A stretch of DNA of 64,000 bases. It comes from Roseomonas sp. Lineage in GTDB: Bacteria; Pseudomonadota; Alphaproteobacteria; Acetobacterales; Acetobacteraceae. Shown piece by piece: positions 1-8,880 of this stretch (positions within the stretch are counted from its first letter, which is position 1; each line of letters opens with the position of its first letter). Position numbers and translations under genes: made by a program. The DNA lies in the NCBI GenBank assembly GCA_020249145.1, contig JADCGF010000020.1:1-64000 (forward strand), written 5' to 3'. The notes under the pieces were generated by a model. The model worked only from the letters and a program-made list of their open reading frames with translations. It did not search any database and had not been told where the DNA came from.

Positions 1-17
1 CCATCCAGCACCGCCGC

Positions 18-29
18 TTGATGCATCAA
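18..29. promoter_or_regulatory. 12-bp perfect palindrome, candidate operator
   Basis: TTGATGCATCAA is a perfect inverted repeat about 265 bases upstream of the SMP-30 start at 294. Palindromes of this size are typical binding sites of dimeric MarR- or GntR-type regulators, but no regulator gene is in view, so function is inference. In the rest of positions 1-293 I recognise no gene. The SMP-30 frame stays open upstream to 57, but that extension resembles no protein and has no credible start. Confidence 0.25.
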
Positions 30-293
30 CAAAACGCAGCTTAACCTATCCCGCTGATGGGCCAGATACTCCGTTACACAGCACGCCAAGTGGTCTCAAA
101 TCATTTGACGACGGACAGAACGACAGGCAGCCTAAACGAGCAATCGGAGCGGCAAAACTACGCGACAAGACCAAGACTAATTTCACCGCGCTGCCATCAA
201 TCCCGATGGCGGCCTAACCAAGGCAGGAATACACTTAGGAAACGCCCAGGAACTGTTCAAACAAACCGAGCCGGCTCTCTAGGGAGAAACGCC

Positions 294-1250
294 ATGAACC
301 AAGACCCTCGCTGGCAGCAAAGCCTGCGCTACCCGGACCCTTCCATTGTTGCGCTGGATGCCAGCTTCAAGAAATTCCATCTGCCGCTTTCCGCCGTGGA
401 ACGCCTTTTTCACGGCACGCGCTGGGGCGAAGGCCCGGTATGGATTGGCGATGCGCGCTGCCTGTTATGGTCCGACATTCCAAACAACCGCGTGCTGAAG
501 TGGGATGAGGAAACCGGCGCGGTCAGCGCCTGGCGGAAGCCCTCCAACAACGCCAATGGCCATACGCGCGACCGCCAGGGCCGCGTGATTGCGTGTGAGC
601 ATTTTGGCCGCCGCGTGGTGCGCTTTGAATATGATGGCGCGATCACTGTTTTGGCCGATAGCTTCAAGGGCAAGCGGCTGAACAGCCCGAATGATGTTGT
701 GGTGAAATCCGATGGATCCATCTGGTTCACCGACCCGCCCTTCGGCCTGATGGCGAATTATGAGGGCGAGCGCGCCACCCCCGAATTACCGCATACCAAT
801 GTCTATCGAATTGATGGCCAAAGCGGGGAGATCTCGCTGGTCACCGATGAGGTGAACCATCCGAATGGCCTGGCCTTCAGCCCGGATGAGAAAATTCTAT
901 ACGTCATCGAAAGCCGCGCTGACCCGCGCAATTTTCTGGCTTTTGATGTCGGCGCGAATGGCAAAACGCTGCGCAAGCGCCGCGTATTCGTGGCGTGTCT
1001 GCCAGGCGAAACGCCGGATGGCTTCCGCGTGGATGTGGATGGCAATTTGTGGTGCGGCTGGGGCATGACAGCGGAATTTGACGGCGTGCGCGTCTATAAC
1101 AATGCCGGCGCGCCGATCGGGCATATTCATTTGCCCGAACGCTGCGCAAATGTCTGCTTCGGCGGGCGCTACCGCAACCGGCTATTCATGGCGGCGTCAC
1201 AGTCGCTTTATTCGCTTTATGTGAATACCGAAGGCGTCAAGGGCGGTTGA
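294..1250 (+). CDS. SMP-30/gluconolactonase family lactonase
   Basis: A 318-residue six-bladed beta-propeller protein of the SMP-30/gluconolactonase/LRE family, which hydrolyses sugar lactones or related esters with a bound divalent metal. The expected metal-site residues are visible: E46 in GEGPVW, N133 in SPNDVVV, N191 in HPNGLAFS and D242 in the PDG stretch before VDVDGNLW. No signal peptide is seen, so it is likely cytoplasmic. I chose the ATG at 294 because GGGAGA lies just upstream and family homology begins soon after; the frame is open to 57 but that extension is unlike the family. Its 3' end overlaps the convergent AtuA-like gene by 14 bases. The exact substrate cannot be read from sequence. 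Confidence 0.85.
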   Translation: MNQDPRWQQSLRYPDPSIVALDASFKKFHLPLSAVERLFHGTRWGEGPVWIGDARCLLWSDIPNNRVLKWDEETGAVSAWRKPSNNANGHTRDRQGRVIACEHFGRRVVRFEYDGAITVLADSFKGKRLNSPNDVVVKSDGSIWFTDPPFGLMANYEGERATPELPHTNVYRIDGQSGEISLVTDEVNHPNGLAFSPDEKILYVIESRADPRNFLAFDVGANGKTLRKRRVFVACLPGETPDGFRVDVDGNLWCGWGMTAEFDGVRVYNNAGAPIGHIHLPERCANVCFGGRYRNRLFMAASQSLYSLYVNTEGVKGG

Positions 1251-1584
1251 GTTTTTCGTGGGGCACTTCGATGGTCATGGCGAGCAGCCGGAAGGAATGG
1301 CTCTTGCCATGGCCATCAAGATTAAGGCTGCCATTCACGCCGCCTTCCAGCACATCATCAATCACGAAATTGAAGGCGTGCAGCAGCGGCAGATCGTAAC
1401 GCTTGCAGCCGGTGGCGCCGCGATGGCGAAAAAGCGCCAGCACCTTCTCCGCCGTGACCTGTTCGGCGAGCAGATCATAATATGCCGGATCATAGGGCAT
1501 GAGCGAGAGGTTGACGCGATTGCCCTTATCACCGGCGCGGCTATGGGCGATGTCATGCAGGGGGATGGTGGTGGTGTCGCTCAT
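1237..1584 (-). CDS. AtuA C-terminal ferredoxin-like-fold domain protein, stand-alone
   Basis: A 115-residue protein starting MSDTTTIPLHDIAHSR. The IAHSRAGDKGN motif and a C-terminal stretch ending in SFRLLAMTIEVP mark the small domain that is fused to the C-terminus of AtuA/DUF1446 proteins in many bacteria. Here it is a separate gene. The start ATG shares its A with the TGA of the upstream DUF1446 gene (TGATG), which implies translational coupling and probably a two-subunit complex. An ATG three codons earlier (1593) is an alternative start. It is the last gene of a four-gene reverse-strand operon, and its end overlaps the convergent SMP-30 gene. Its biochemical role is unknown to me beyond association with acyclic terpene utilisation protein A. 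Confidence 0.8.
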   Translation of the reverse strand: MSDTTTIPLHDIAHSRAGDKGNRVNLSLMPYDPAYYDLLAEQVTAEKVLALFRHRGATGCKRYDLPLLHAFNFVIDDVLEGGVNGSLNLDGHGKSHSFRLLAMTIEVPHEKLNRP

Positions 1585-2972
1585 CAATTCCATTCCCGCG
1601 CCGGCAGAACCCGCGTTTCGGTTGGCACCATATCGCGCGGGACCAGGAAGCTTCGCGTGAGTATCCGCGGTGTCACGCGCCAACGCGCGCCGGAAGTCCC
1701 CGCCGTGCCGCAGCAAAGCAGCGCCAAGGCTTCACGAGAAGCCTGGTCCGCATCATCGCGCGTGGTGGCCTCCACCGCCAAGCGAATACGAATATCCTGT
1801 GGTTCTGGCCCCGCATAGCTGCGCCAAAGCGCGCCATCATCCGAATCATGCACGGAAGCAACGCCGATCAAATCCGCTCGCGCTCGCCGCGCCAAGCCGC
1901 GCTGCTTCACGCGTTGCAGCAGCACATGGGCCGTTGCCCGCGCGCGCGCCAAGGCATTGGGGCCAGCCACGCTGATTTCGCCTTCGCCCAACCAGGAACC
2001 TTCGTAGCAGGCTGTCACTTTCAGCAAATCTGGCCGCCTTTCGCCGCGCAGCCCATGGACGGCCACGCGATCCTTGCCCTGGGTTGAAAGATGCGCGCCC
2101 GTAATATCCAGCGTCACATCGGGCGTGATGTAACAGGCGGGGTCATGCACTTCGTACAAAAGCTGTTCCTTGATGGTGCGCATATCCACAATGCCGCCCG
2201 TGTCTTCCGGCTTCGTGATCAGCAGCGAAAGGTCTCGGCCAACTTCGGCGATCGGAAAACCGATATTGGCTGGGTCTGGAATATCCTTGAAGCCTGGGTC
2301 CCAGAACACTCCACCCGTCACCTGGCTTCCGCACTCCAGCAAATGCCCCGTCGCGGCACCAACGGCGAGCGCCTGCCAATCATCCTCAGGCCAGCCGAAA
2401 TGATGCATCAGCGGCGCGATGGCGAGCGCTGGGTCCGAGGTACGCCCAGCCACCACAATCTGCGCGCCGGCGGCGAGTGCCTCGGCCAAGGGCGCGGCAC
2501 CGATATAGGCATTGGCGGAAACGAGCTTCCAGGATGACATATCAAGCCCGGTATCGGCTTCATGCACGGCCATGTGATCCAGATTGATGCTGGCGGAAAC
2601 ATCATCCCCAGTGACAAGACCGATGCGGAGTTCCGGCAAACCAAGCCGCTTGGCAAGCCGTGCAATAGCGCGCGTGGCAGCCAGCGGATTCGCCGCGCCG
2701 AAATTGCCAAGAATAGGAATACCTGCGTGCGCCGCATCCGCCAGGATGGGTTCCAGCAGGCGTTCCAACATGGGTTCATAGCCGGCTTCGGGGTCTCGGC
2801 GGCGTTCCAATTGCGCGAGTGCGACGGTACGTTCGCCCAGGCATTCAAAAAACATCGCCGCCGGCAGGCCGCGCTTGATCAGGCTACGCATCACCGGAAT
2901 GGGCGCATCTACGCGATCACCGGAAAAACCGGCACCATTGCCGACCAGGAAAAGATCACTCACGCCAAGCAC
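1584..2972 (-). CDS. AtuA/DUF1446 family protein, main domain
   Basis: A 462-residue protein of the DUF1446 (AtuA) family. AtuA is named after the acyclic terpene utilisation cluster of Pseudomonas; its catalytic role is not established. Family signatures include the N-terminal GNGAGFSGDRVDAP, GNFGAANPLAA near residue 90, LGLPELRIGLVTGDD near 115 and VVAGRTSDPALAIAPL near 195. The protein lacks the C-terminal ferredoxin-like domain, which the next gene encodes. The start overlaps the 3' end of the upstream SelA-like gene by 13 bases. Its neighbours (SelA-like PLP enzyme, glycerol kinase) are not the Atu acyl-CoA genes, so a pathway other than terpene catabolism is likely. Confidence 0.85.
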   Translation of the reverse strand: MLGVSDLFLVGNGAGFSGDRVDAPIPVMRSLIKRGLPAAMFFECLGERTVALAQLERRRDPEAGYEPMLERLLEPILADAAHAGIPILGNFGAANPLAATRAIARLAKRLGLPELRIGLVTGDDVSASINLDHMAVHEADTGLDMSSWKLVSANAYIGAAPLAEALAAGAQIVVAGRTSDPALAIAPLMHHFGWPEDDWQALAVGAATGHLLECGSQVTGGVFWDPGFKDIPDPANIGFPIAEVGRDLSLLITKPEDTGGIVDMRTIKEQLLYEVHDPACYITPDVTLDITGAHLSTQGKDRVAVHGLRGERRPDLLKVTACYEGSWLGEGEISVAGPNALARARATAHVLLQRVKQRGLARRARADLIGVASVHDSDDGALWRSYAGPEPQDIRIRLAVEATTRDDADQASREALALLCCGTAGTSGARWRVTPRILTRSFLVPRDMVPTETRVLPAREWN

Positions 2973-4141
2973 TCCTTGATGGCCGCGCCCAGCAGCGCGG
3001 CGTCGCTATCGTCAAAGGCAATCGGATTGATGGCAAGTACGCCTTGGCCGATGCGCCCAGCATCAAGATGAATCGCGGGGCGATGGGCGCGCAGCCTTGC
3101 ATCCGCCGCGCGGGCCGTAGCTGCATCGGGCAGCCGCCATTCAAGGGTGGGAAGGCCAGGCTTGGCGCCATCCGGGATAAAGTGAAGGTTTGCAGGATGC
3201 CTCGCGGCTGCCAGCACCGCTTCAAGCCGCGCTTGCCAAAGCGCGCTGCGGTGCTCCGGGTTTTGCGCGATGAAGCGCTGCAAAGCCACAATCAAGCCAA
3301 TGAGTTCTTCCTTGCCAATCTTGCAGGAACGCCCAATGCCGTGATGCGGCAGGCCGCGCATTTGCGCGAGTGGCGCGAATTCTGCCGGCGCGATGAAATC
3401 CGCTTCCGGCATATCAAGATCAAGCATTTGTGCCAGCGCGGATGAAACAAGATCACGCCGCCCGGCCAGAATACCGGAAGATTGCGGCCCGCCCAAAGCC
3501 TTGCCGCCAGAAAAACACACCAGATCGGCGCCTTCCGCGATAAAGCGGCGCAGGTTTTCCGCCGGCGGCAATTGCGCCGCCGCATCCACCAGCACAGGGA
3601 TATGGCGCTCACGCGCCACACGCATCACATCGGGCAAGGGGGGTTCACTGTTCGTCCCCGCCAGATAGTATATCGCCGCAGTACGATCCGTGATGGCATC
3701 GGCAATTTCCCAAGGCGCGGCATCGCGCACGCCTGGGCCGGAAACACGATCCGGAATGCCGATTTCAACAATGCGCCCGCCCGCCACACGCAAGGCGCGG
3801 TCATACATATTGCGCTGGCTGCGGGTGGTGATGAATTCATCGGGCATCCCGCGCGTATCGGGCAGGCGGTTCATCGCACCCGGATCAAGCCGCGCCATGC
3901 AGGCGGCTGCCCCCAGCAGCACGGCGGCGGAAGCGCCGGAAGTGACAATGCCCGCCTCCGCGCCGGTGGCTTTGGCAATTTCTCGGCTGGCGGCGGCTTG
4001 CAGATGGTGCATTTCCACCGTGGCGCGCGCGGCTTCCGCCATGGCGGCCAGCACCTCCGGCGCCATCAGCCCGCCGGAAAGCCGCGTGTTGGTGCCATAG
4101 GCATTGATGATGCGCGGCACACCAAGATCATCGTAAATCAT
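2960..4141 (-). CDS. SelA-like fold-type I PLP-dependent enzyme
   Basis: A 393-residue PLP enzyme of the SelA / D-glucosaminate-6-phosphate ammonia-lyase (DgaE) like family. The Schiff-base lysine is K214 in [12 protein letters not shown], the pyridine-contacting aspartate is D186 in [11 protein letters not shown], and the cofactor phosphate loop is [11 protein letters not shown] near 68-77. The N-terminus ([19 protein letters not shown]) is typical of the family. It is unlikely to be selenocysteine synthase itself: it lacks the long N-terminal region of SelA, and no selenium genes are near. Members of this family catalyse beta-eliminations or related reactions on amino acids and amino sugars. 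Its ATG overlaps the glpK stop (ATGA). Confidence 0.75.
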   Translation of the reverse strand: MIYDDLGVPRIINAYGTNTRLSGGLMAPEVLAAMAEAARATVEMHHLQAAASREIAKATGAEAGIVTSGASAAVLLGAAACMARLDPGAMNRLPDTRGMPDEFITTRSQRNMYDRALRVAGGRIVEIGIPDRVSGPGVRDAAPWEIADAITDRTAAIYYLAGTNSEPPLPDVMRVARERHIPVLVDAAAQLPPAENLRRFIAEGADLVCFSGGKALGGPQSSGILAGRRDLVSSALAQMLDLDMPEADFIAPAEFAPLAQMRGLPHHGIGRSCKIGKEELIGLIVALQRFIAQNPEHRSALWQARLEAVLAAARHPANLHFIPDGAKPGLPTLEWRLPDAATARAADARLRAHRPAIHLDAGRIGQGVLAINPIAFDDSDAALLGAAIKECLA

Positions 4142-5640
4142 GCAGGTTGTTCCGAAAGGGTGCGGCGGAGCGCATCACGCCAAAGCGCGTAACGACTATC
4201 CGCTTCGGCGCGATTCATTTGTGGGACGAAACGGCATTCCAGGCGCCAATGCGTTGCCCCCGCGGCACCAGGGGGCGCGCAAAGCCCGGCCTGCATGCCG
4301 GCAAGATAGGCCGCGCCAAGCGCGGTGGTTTCCAACACCGTCGGGCGATCAACCGGCGCGCCCAGCTGATCGGCCAGGAATTGCATGGTCCAATCGGAAG
4401 CGACCATGCCGCCATCAACACGCAGCACGGTTTCTTTCGCACCCTGCCAATCCGCATGCATGGCTTCGATCAAATCACGCGTCTGAAAGGCAACACTTTC
4501 CAGCGCAGCACGACACAATTCGGCGCGGCCCGCACCGCGTGTGAGGCCGAAAATTGCGGCCTGCGCCTTGGCATCCCAATGCGGTGCGCCAAGCCCGGCA
4601 AAGGCCGGCACCAGTGTCACGCGCTGCGCGGGATCAGCCTGCGCGGCCAGAACCCCGGCTTCCTTCGCTTCCTTGACGATGCCCAAGCCGTCGCGCAGCC
4701 ATTGGACCGCGGCACCGGCGACGAAAATGGCGCCCTCCAGCGCGTAATGGCGTTTGCCCTGCAATTGGTAGGCGATGGTCGTCAGCAGCCGATTGCGCGA
4801 TGCCACCGGTGCCTCGCCGGTATTCAGCAACGCGAAACAGCCCGTGCCATAGGTGGATTTCACCATGCCCGGCGCGAAGCAGCCCTGGCCAATGGTGGCC
4901 GCCTGTTGATCGCCCGCCATACCGCGAATGGGAATGGCGGCACCCAATAGCGCGGGATCGGTGGCACCAAAATCCCCAGCGCAATCGCGCACCTCCGGCA
5001 AGATGGCTTCGGGGATGCGAAACAGGCGCAGCAGATCCGCATCCCAAATGCCGCGCCGGATATCGAACAACATGGTGCGCGCAGCATTGGTGGCATCTGT
5101 CGCATGCACGCGCCCGCCCGTCAGGCGCCAGAGCAGGAAGCAATCCACCGTGCCGAAAGCCAGCGCGCCGCGTTCCGCCGCAGCCCGCGCGCCCGCGATG
5201 TTTTCCAGCATCCAGGCAAGCTTGGTCGCGGAAAAATACGGGTCCGCCAGCAAGCCTGTACGTTCCGTCAGCAGCGCTTCATGGCCCTCGGCGCGGAGCT
5301 TCGCGCAAGCCTCTGCCGTGCGGCGATCCTGCCAGACAATGGCGCGGTGCAGGCAGCGCCCGGTGGCGCGATCCCACAACAGCGTGGTTTCGCGCTGATT
5401 GGTGATGCCAATGCCGGCCACATCGGCGGGGCTGCCGCCCGTTTTCTCCAAAGCCTGACGCAAAGTGGTGACGGCGCCTTGCCAGATATCTTCCGGCTCA
5501 TGTTCCACCCAGCCGGGTGAGGGGAAATGCTGCGGCAATTCCATCTGCGCCGTGGCGCGCGGCGCAAGATCAGCACCAAAGGCAATGGTGCGCGTGGAGG
5601 TGGTGCCCTGATCAAGCGCAAGCAGCAAAGGGGTCGTCAT
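4138..5640 (-). CDS. glpK: Glycerol kinase (FGGY family)
   Basis: Phosphorylates glycerol to sn-glycerol-3-phosphate with ATP in the cytoplasm. The 500-residue length matches E. coli GlpK. All glycerol-contacting residues known from E. coli are present at the same or adjacent positions: R83 and E84 in NQRE, W103, Y135, D244, Q245 and F269. The nucleotide motifs [11 protein letters not shown] and STYGTGCF are intact. I chose the ATG at 5640, since the ten preceding residues of the open frame do not resemble GlpK. Neither a glpF facilitator nor a glpD dehydrogenase is nearby. Instead it leads an operon with a SelA-like PLP enzyme and split AtuA, so either a glycerol moiety or a glycerol-like substrate belongs to this pathway. 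Confidence 0.92.
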   Translation of the reverse strand: MTTPLLLALDQGTTSTRTIAFGADLAPRATAQMELPQHFPSPGWVEHEPEDIWQGAVTTLRQALEKTGGSPADVAGIGITNQRETTLLWDRATGRCLHRAIVWQDRRTAEACAKLRAEGHEALLTERTGLLADPYFSATKLAWMLENIAGARAAAERGALAFGTVDCFLLWRLTGGRVHATDATNAARTMLFDIRRGIWDADLLRLFRIPEAILPEVRDCAGDFGATDPALLGAAIPIRGMAGDQQAATIGQGCFAPGMVKSTYGTGCFALLNTGEAPVASRNRLLTTIAYQLQGKRHYALEGAIFVAGAAVQWLRDGLGIVKEAKEAGVLAAQADPAQRVTLVPAFAGLGAPHWDAKAQAAIFGLTRGAGRAELCRAALESVAFQTRDLIEAMHADWQGAKETVLRVDGGMVASDWTMQFLADQLGAPVDRPTVLETTALGAAYLAGMQAGLCAPPGAAGATHWRLECRFVPQMNRAEADSRYALWRDALRRTLSEQPA

Positions 5641-5693
5641 GCCGTGGTCTTTCCTTTCCGGATGCAGCATAATGGGGAAAAGGAGATTCCGCG

Positions 5694-6392
5694 ATGGGCA
5701 TTCAGCTTTTTGAACTTTGCGGTGCCGATCCGGCGCGGCGCTTCAGCCCCTATTGCTGGCGGAGCCATCTGGCGCTGGCGCATAAGGGCCTTGCCTTTGA
5801 AACCATTCCCTGGCGCTTCACGGAACGGGATGCGATTGGCGCCCATGGGGCACAGAAGGTGCCGGTGATGCTGGATAATGGCCGCGCCATTGTGGATTCC
5901 TGGGCGATTGCCGAATATCTGGAAGATACCTACCCGGATCGGCCTTCGCTATTCGGTGGCGCGGGTGGGCGGGCGCTGGCGCGCTTCATCAATGCCTGGG
6001 GCGATGCGGTGTTGCATGCCGGGATTGCGCGGCTGGTGGTCTCCGACATTCCGCAGCATTTGGCGCCGGAAGATGCGGCCTATTTTGTGCCGGATCGTGA
6101 AAAGCGCTTTGGCATGACGCTGGAAGCCGTGACGGCTGATCGTGCCGAACGGGTGAAGGCATTTCGCGATAGCCTGATGCCGTTGCGGATCGCGCTGCGT
6201 TCCGCGCCCTTTCTGCACGGTGACGCGCCGGGCTATGCGGATATGATTGTCTTTGGCGGCTTCCAATGGGCGCGCTGTGTCAGCGCCTTCCCGCTGCTGG
6301 CGCAGGATGATGCGGTTTATGCGTGGAGGGAGAGGATGCTGGATGCCTATGGCGGCATCGCCCGCGCCGCGCCCGCCTTCGCGGAAGCCTGA
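5694..6392 (+). CDS. Glutathione S-transferase family protein
   Basis: A 232-residue two-domain GST. An N-terminal thioredoxin-like domain runs from [19 protein letters not shown] to [20 protein letters not shown], with the conserved cis-proline and glutathione gamma-Glu contact (VPVML, then [10 protein letters not shown] near 60-75). An all-helical C-terminal domain follows. The [16 protein letters not shown] start is reminiscent of the LigE/LigF (beta-etherase-like) branch; this is a resemblance, not a proof. AAGGAG lies 8 bases before the start. It is divergent from glpK with only 53 bases between start codons. Conjugation or reductive ether cleavage are the plausible activities. Confidence 0.85.
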   Translation: MGIQLFELCGADPARRFSPYCWRSHLALAHKGLAFETIPWRFTERDAIGAHGAQKVPVMLDNGRAIVDSWAIAEYLEDTYPDRPSLFGGAGGRALARFINAWGDAVLHAGIARLVVSDIPQHLAPEDAAYFVPDREKRFGMTLEAVTADRAERVKAFRDSLMPLRIALRSAPFLHGDAPGYADMIVFGGFQWARCVSAFPLLAQDDAVYAWRERMLDAYGGIARAAPAFAEA

Positions 6393-6477
6393 ACCGTTGC
6401 GCGTTTTCGCTTGAAAGGCGGCGCGCTTCGCGCTTGGCTTGCGATATTCGCTGCGATCCGCAAGCCAGGAGGCCGCC

Positions 6478-7926
6478 ATGCCCACACCTACCCTGATCCG
6501 CAACGCCGCCTGGACCGCCGAATGGGACGCTGCGGCGGGTGGGCATTTCTATGGCCAGGGCAGGGATGTGCTGCTGGCCGATGGGCGCATTGCTGGCATC
6601 ACGCCGCATGATCCGAATGCCCCTCCGCCCGCCGGCGCTGAGGTGATTGATGGCAGCAAGCTTCTGGTCATGCCGGGGCTGATCAATATCCACACGCATC
6701 CCACAACAGAACCCGCCGGGCGCGGCGTGCGTGAAGATCATGGCGTGCCGGAACAGCAAATGACTGGCCTGTTCGAACGCCTGCAGGCCTTCAAGCTGGA
6801 TCAGCAGGGCCAGGCCGCTGCCATGCGCCTTGCCTATGCGGAGTTGATGTCAGCCGGTGTCACCAGCGTGGTGGATTTGTCGCCGCCCTTCCCATCTTGG
6901 CTTTCTATCATGGCGGAAAGCGGCCTGCGCGGTTGGGCCGGCGCCGGATATGCCGCAGCGCGCTGGGGCATGGAAGCGCCGCAAACCGTGACCTGGATGT
7001 GGAACCGCGAAGACGCGCGCCGGCAATTCGATGCCGCCAAGCAATTCATGGAGCAAGCGGAGGCCGATCCTTCGGGCCGGCTGACCGGCATTGTCTTCCC
7101 CGCACAAATTGACACGGTGGAGGAGGAAATGCTGCGCGAAAGCATTGCCTATGCTGCTGAGACGGGCCGCCCTTTCACGACGCATATCGCGCAATCCGTG
7201 GTGGAAGTGCGGGAGATGATCAGCCGCCATGGCATAACCCCCATTCAATGGGCGGCTGATATCGGGCTGCTGACGCCGCGCAGCATTCTGGGCCATGCGA
7301 TTTTTGTGGATGAACATATCTCGATCGGTTGGCACACGGCGAAAGATGTCGGCCTGATTGCTGATGCGGGGGCAACGGTCGCGCATTGCCCATCCCCCTT
7401 TGCGCGTTACGGCGAACATTTGCGCCATTTCGGCAAATACCGTGCGCGCGGCGTGAATTTGGGCTTCGGCACGGATTGCGCGCCGCATAATCTGATTGAG
7501 GAAATGCGCTTGGCCATCATTCTGGCGCGCAATGCAACGCGGGATATTGCGGCAGCGCATACCGGCAGCGTTTTCCACGCGGCGACGATTGGCGGCGCCA
7601 CCGCCCTGGGGCGGCCAGACCTTGGGCGGCTGCATGTGGGTGCTTCCGCCGATATTGTGCTGGTGGATTTGGCGCATCCGCTGATGACCCCGCCGCGCGA
7701 TCCTCTGCGCGCTTTGGTGTTTCATGCCGCTGACCGTGCCGTGCAGCGCGTGCTGGTTGGGGGTGAGACAATCTATGCCGATGGCAAACCAACCAAGCTG
7801 AATGTCGCGGAAGCTGCCGGTATTCTGGCCGAAAGTCAGGCCAAGATGCTGCGCGATTCGGTGGGGCGGGACTATCGCGGGCGGAGCGGCGATGAGATCG
7901 CGCCAATCAGCCTGCCCCTGCATTAG
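6478..7926 (+). CDS. Amidohydrolase (TRZ/ATZ, chlorohydrolase/cytosine-deaminase-like)
   Basis: A 482-residue metal-dependent hydrolase of the amidohydrolase superfamily. Metal and catalytic residues are visible: the HxH pair H72/H74 in INIHTHP, H236 in TTHIAQS, H273 in LGHAIFVDEH and D333 in GFGTDCAPHN. A small beta-sandwich is formed by the N- and C-terminal ends, including ADIVLVDL near 390. The family deaminates or dechlorinates heterocycles, or hydrolyses C-N bonds; the substrate is not deducible. GGAGG precedes the ATG at 6478. It lies in a forward run with an isomerase/epimerase, a periplasmic binding protein and a ring-cleavage-like VOC protein, which suggests a catabolic role. Confidence 0.85.
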   Translation: MPTPTLIRNAAWTAEWDAAAGGHFYGQGRDVLLADGRIAGITPHDPNAPPPAGAEVIDGSKLLVMPGLINIHTHPTTEPAGRGVREDHGVPEQQMTGLFERLQAFKLDQQGQAAAMRLAYAELMSAGVTSVVDLSPPFPSWLSIMAESGLRGWAGAGYAAARWGMEAPQTVTWMWNREDARRQFDAAKQFMEQAEADPSGRLTGIVFPAQIDTVEEEMLRESIAYAAETGRPFTTHIAQSVVEVREMISRHGITPIQWAADIGLLTPRSILGHAIFVDEHISIGWHTAKDVGLIADAGATVAHCPSPFARYGEHLRHFGKYRARGVNLGFGTDCAPHNLIEEMRLAIILARNATRDIAAAHTGSVFHAATIGGATALGRPDLGRLHVGASADIVLVDLAHPLMTPPRDPLRALVFHAADRAVQRVLVGGETIYADGKPTKLNVAEAAGILAESQAKMLRDSVGRDYRGRSGDEIAPISLPLH

Positions 7927-7985
7927 CCAAGGCTTGCCACCCCGCCCGAAGCCTGTAAATCACGCCAAAACAGAGGAGGCATGCC

Positions 7986-8819
7986 ATGGCATTGATTGAT
8001 CGTATCGGGGTGGATGTTGGGCGCAAGCTGAAGCTGGAAGACGCCATTGAATGGGCGGCGCGCAATCAGGTGCGCCACATTGATATCCAATTGGACACGG
8101 GCGAGAACAAGGTGACCATGTTCGATGATGCGCGCTGCCGCGCCATTGTCGCTTCCGCCCGCGCCAATGGTGTGAAGCTGGCGTTGCATACGCTTTCCGC
8201 CGTGAATGTCGCGGAATATTCGCCCTTCCTGGCGGAAGCCGTGGATGCCTATATGCGCGCCTATATTGAAGTGGCGCCCAAGCTCGCAGCAGAATGGATT
8301 GTGGTTCATGCCGGCTATCACTTCACCGCCGATGTGCCGATGCGCATGGAAGCGGGTCGGGACCGGTTGCAGCGCATGGTGCAGCATGCGGAAAAACATG
8401 GCGCGCTATTGTTGCTCGAAAACCTGAATGTCGAACCGCCAACGGCGGAAGTGCATTACCTGGCCCATACGCAGGAAGAATGGCGCTATTGTTATGACGC
8501 GATCCATTCCCCCTCCTTCGCGCTTTCCTTCACCGCCAATCACGCGCATCTGATGCCCGATGGTGTTGCTTCCTGGGTGGCGGGCATTCCGATGGAACGC
8601 GTGCGTGAAGTGCGGCTGGCGGATTGCTGGCGCAATGGGCATGAGGAACATCTGGTGCCCGGCCAGGGGGATTTCGATTTCGGCGATATGTTCCGCCTGA
8701 TCGAAGCCCGCGGCTTTACGGGGCATTACACCAATGCCTTTGGCTCGCTGGAAGAAATGCAATGGGCGCGCGGCTATATGGTGGAAAAGGCCCGCGCAGC
8801 CGGGGTGGCCGTGGACTGA
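7986..8819 (+). CDS. Sugar phosphate isomerase/epimerase (xylose-isomerase-like TIM barrel)
   Basis: A 277-residue TIM-barrel protein of the AP endonuclease 2 / xylose isomerase-like family. It shows the characteristic alternation of strands ending in metal or proton-transfer residues: LALHTLSAV, WIVVHAGYHF, LLLENLN (metal-site Glu), and later HEEHLVPGQGDFDF, where the GxGxxDF motif is diagnostic. Members isomerise or epimerise sugars, inositols or hydroxyacids, and some cleave C-C bonds. The GAGGAG ribosome site at 7973-7979 is 6 bases before the chosen ATG at 7986. The gap of 59 bases to the amidohydrolase suggests the same transcript. Confidence 0.75.
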   Translation: MALIDRIGVDVGRKLKLEDAIEWAARNQVRHIDIQLDTGENKVTMFDDARCRAIVASARANGVKLALHTLSAVNVAEYSPFLAEAVDAYMRAYIEVAPKLAAEWIVVHAGYHFTADVPMRMEAGRDRLQRMVQHAEKHGALLLLENLNVEPPTAEVHYLAHTQEEWRYCYDAIHSPSFALSFTANHAHLMPDGVASWVAGIPMERVREVRLADCWRNGHEEHLVPGQGDFDFGDMFRLIEARGFTGHYTNAFGSLEEMQWARGYMVEKARAAGVAVD

Positions 8820-8846
8820 AACGCCCCGGCACGGACTTTGCTCAGC

Positions 8847-8874
8847 AAGCCCCAGAGCAACAATTCCGGGGCTT
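8847..8874 (+). promoter_or_regulatory. Stem-loop over the ribosome site of the binding-protein gene
   Basis: AAGCCCC (8847-8853) and GGGGCTT (8868-8874) can pair across a 14-base loop. The right arm includes the GGGG that would serve as ribosome binding site for the ATG at 8881, so folding could restrain translation. This is a sequence observation only. There is no riboswitch consensus and the stem is short. Confidence 0.2.
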
Positions 8875-8880
8875 CAAACC

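Noticed and set aside
57..293. N-terminal extension of the SMP-30 gene
   Set aside because: The open frame continues upstream, but the 79 extra residues do not look like protein of this family, and a good ribosome site precedes the ATG at 294.
2960..4141. Selenocysteine synthase (SelA) as the identity of the PLP enzyme
   Set aside because: Length is about 390 instead of about 460, the N-terminal SelA region is absent, and no selB, selD or tRNA-Sec is nearby. SelA-like is the safer call.
6850..7923. Reverse open frame of 357 codons
   Set aside because: Complement of the amidohydrolase gene. The amidohydrolase has its complete set of metal ligands, the antisense frame has nothing recognisable.
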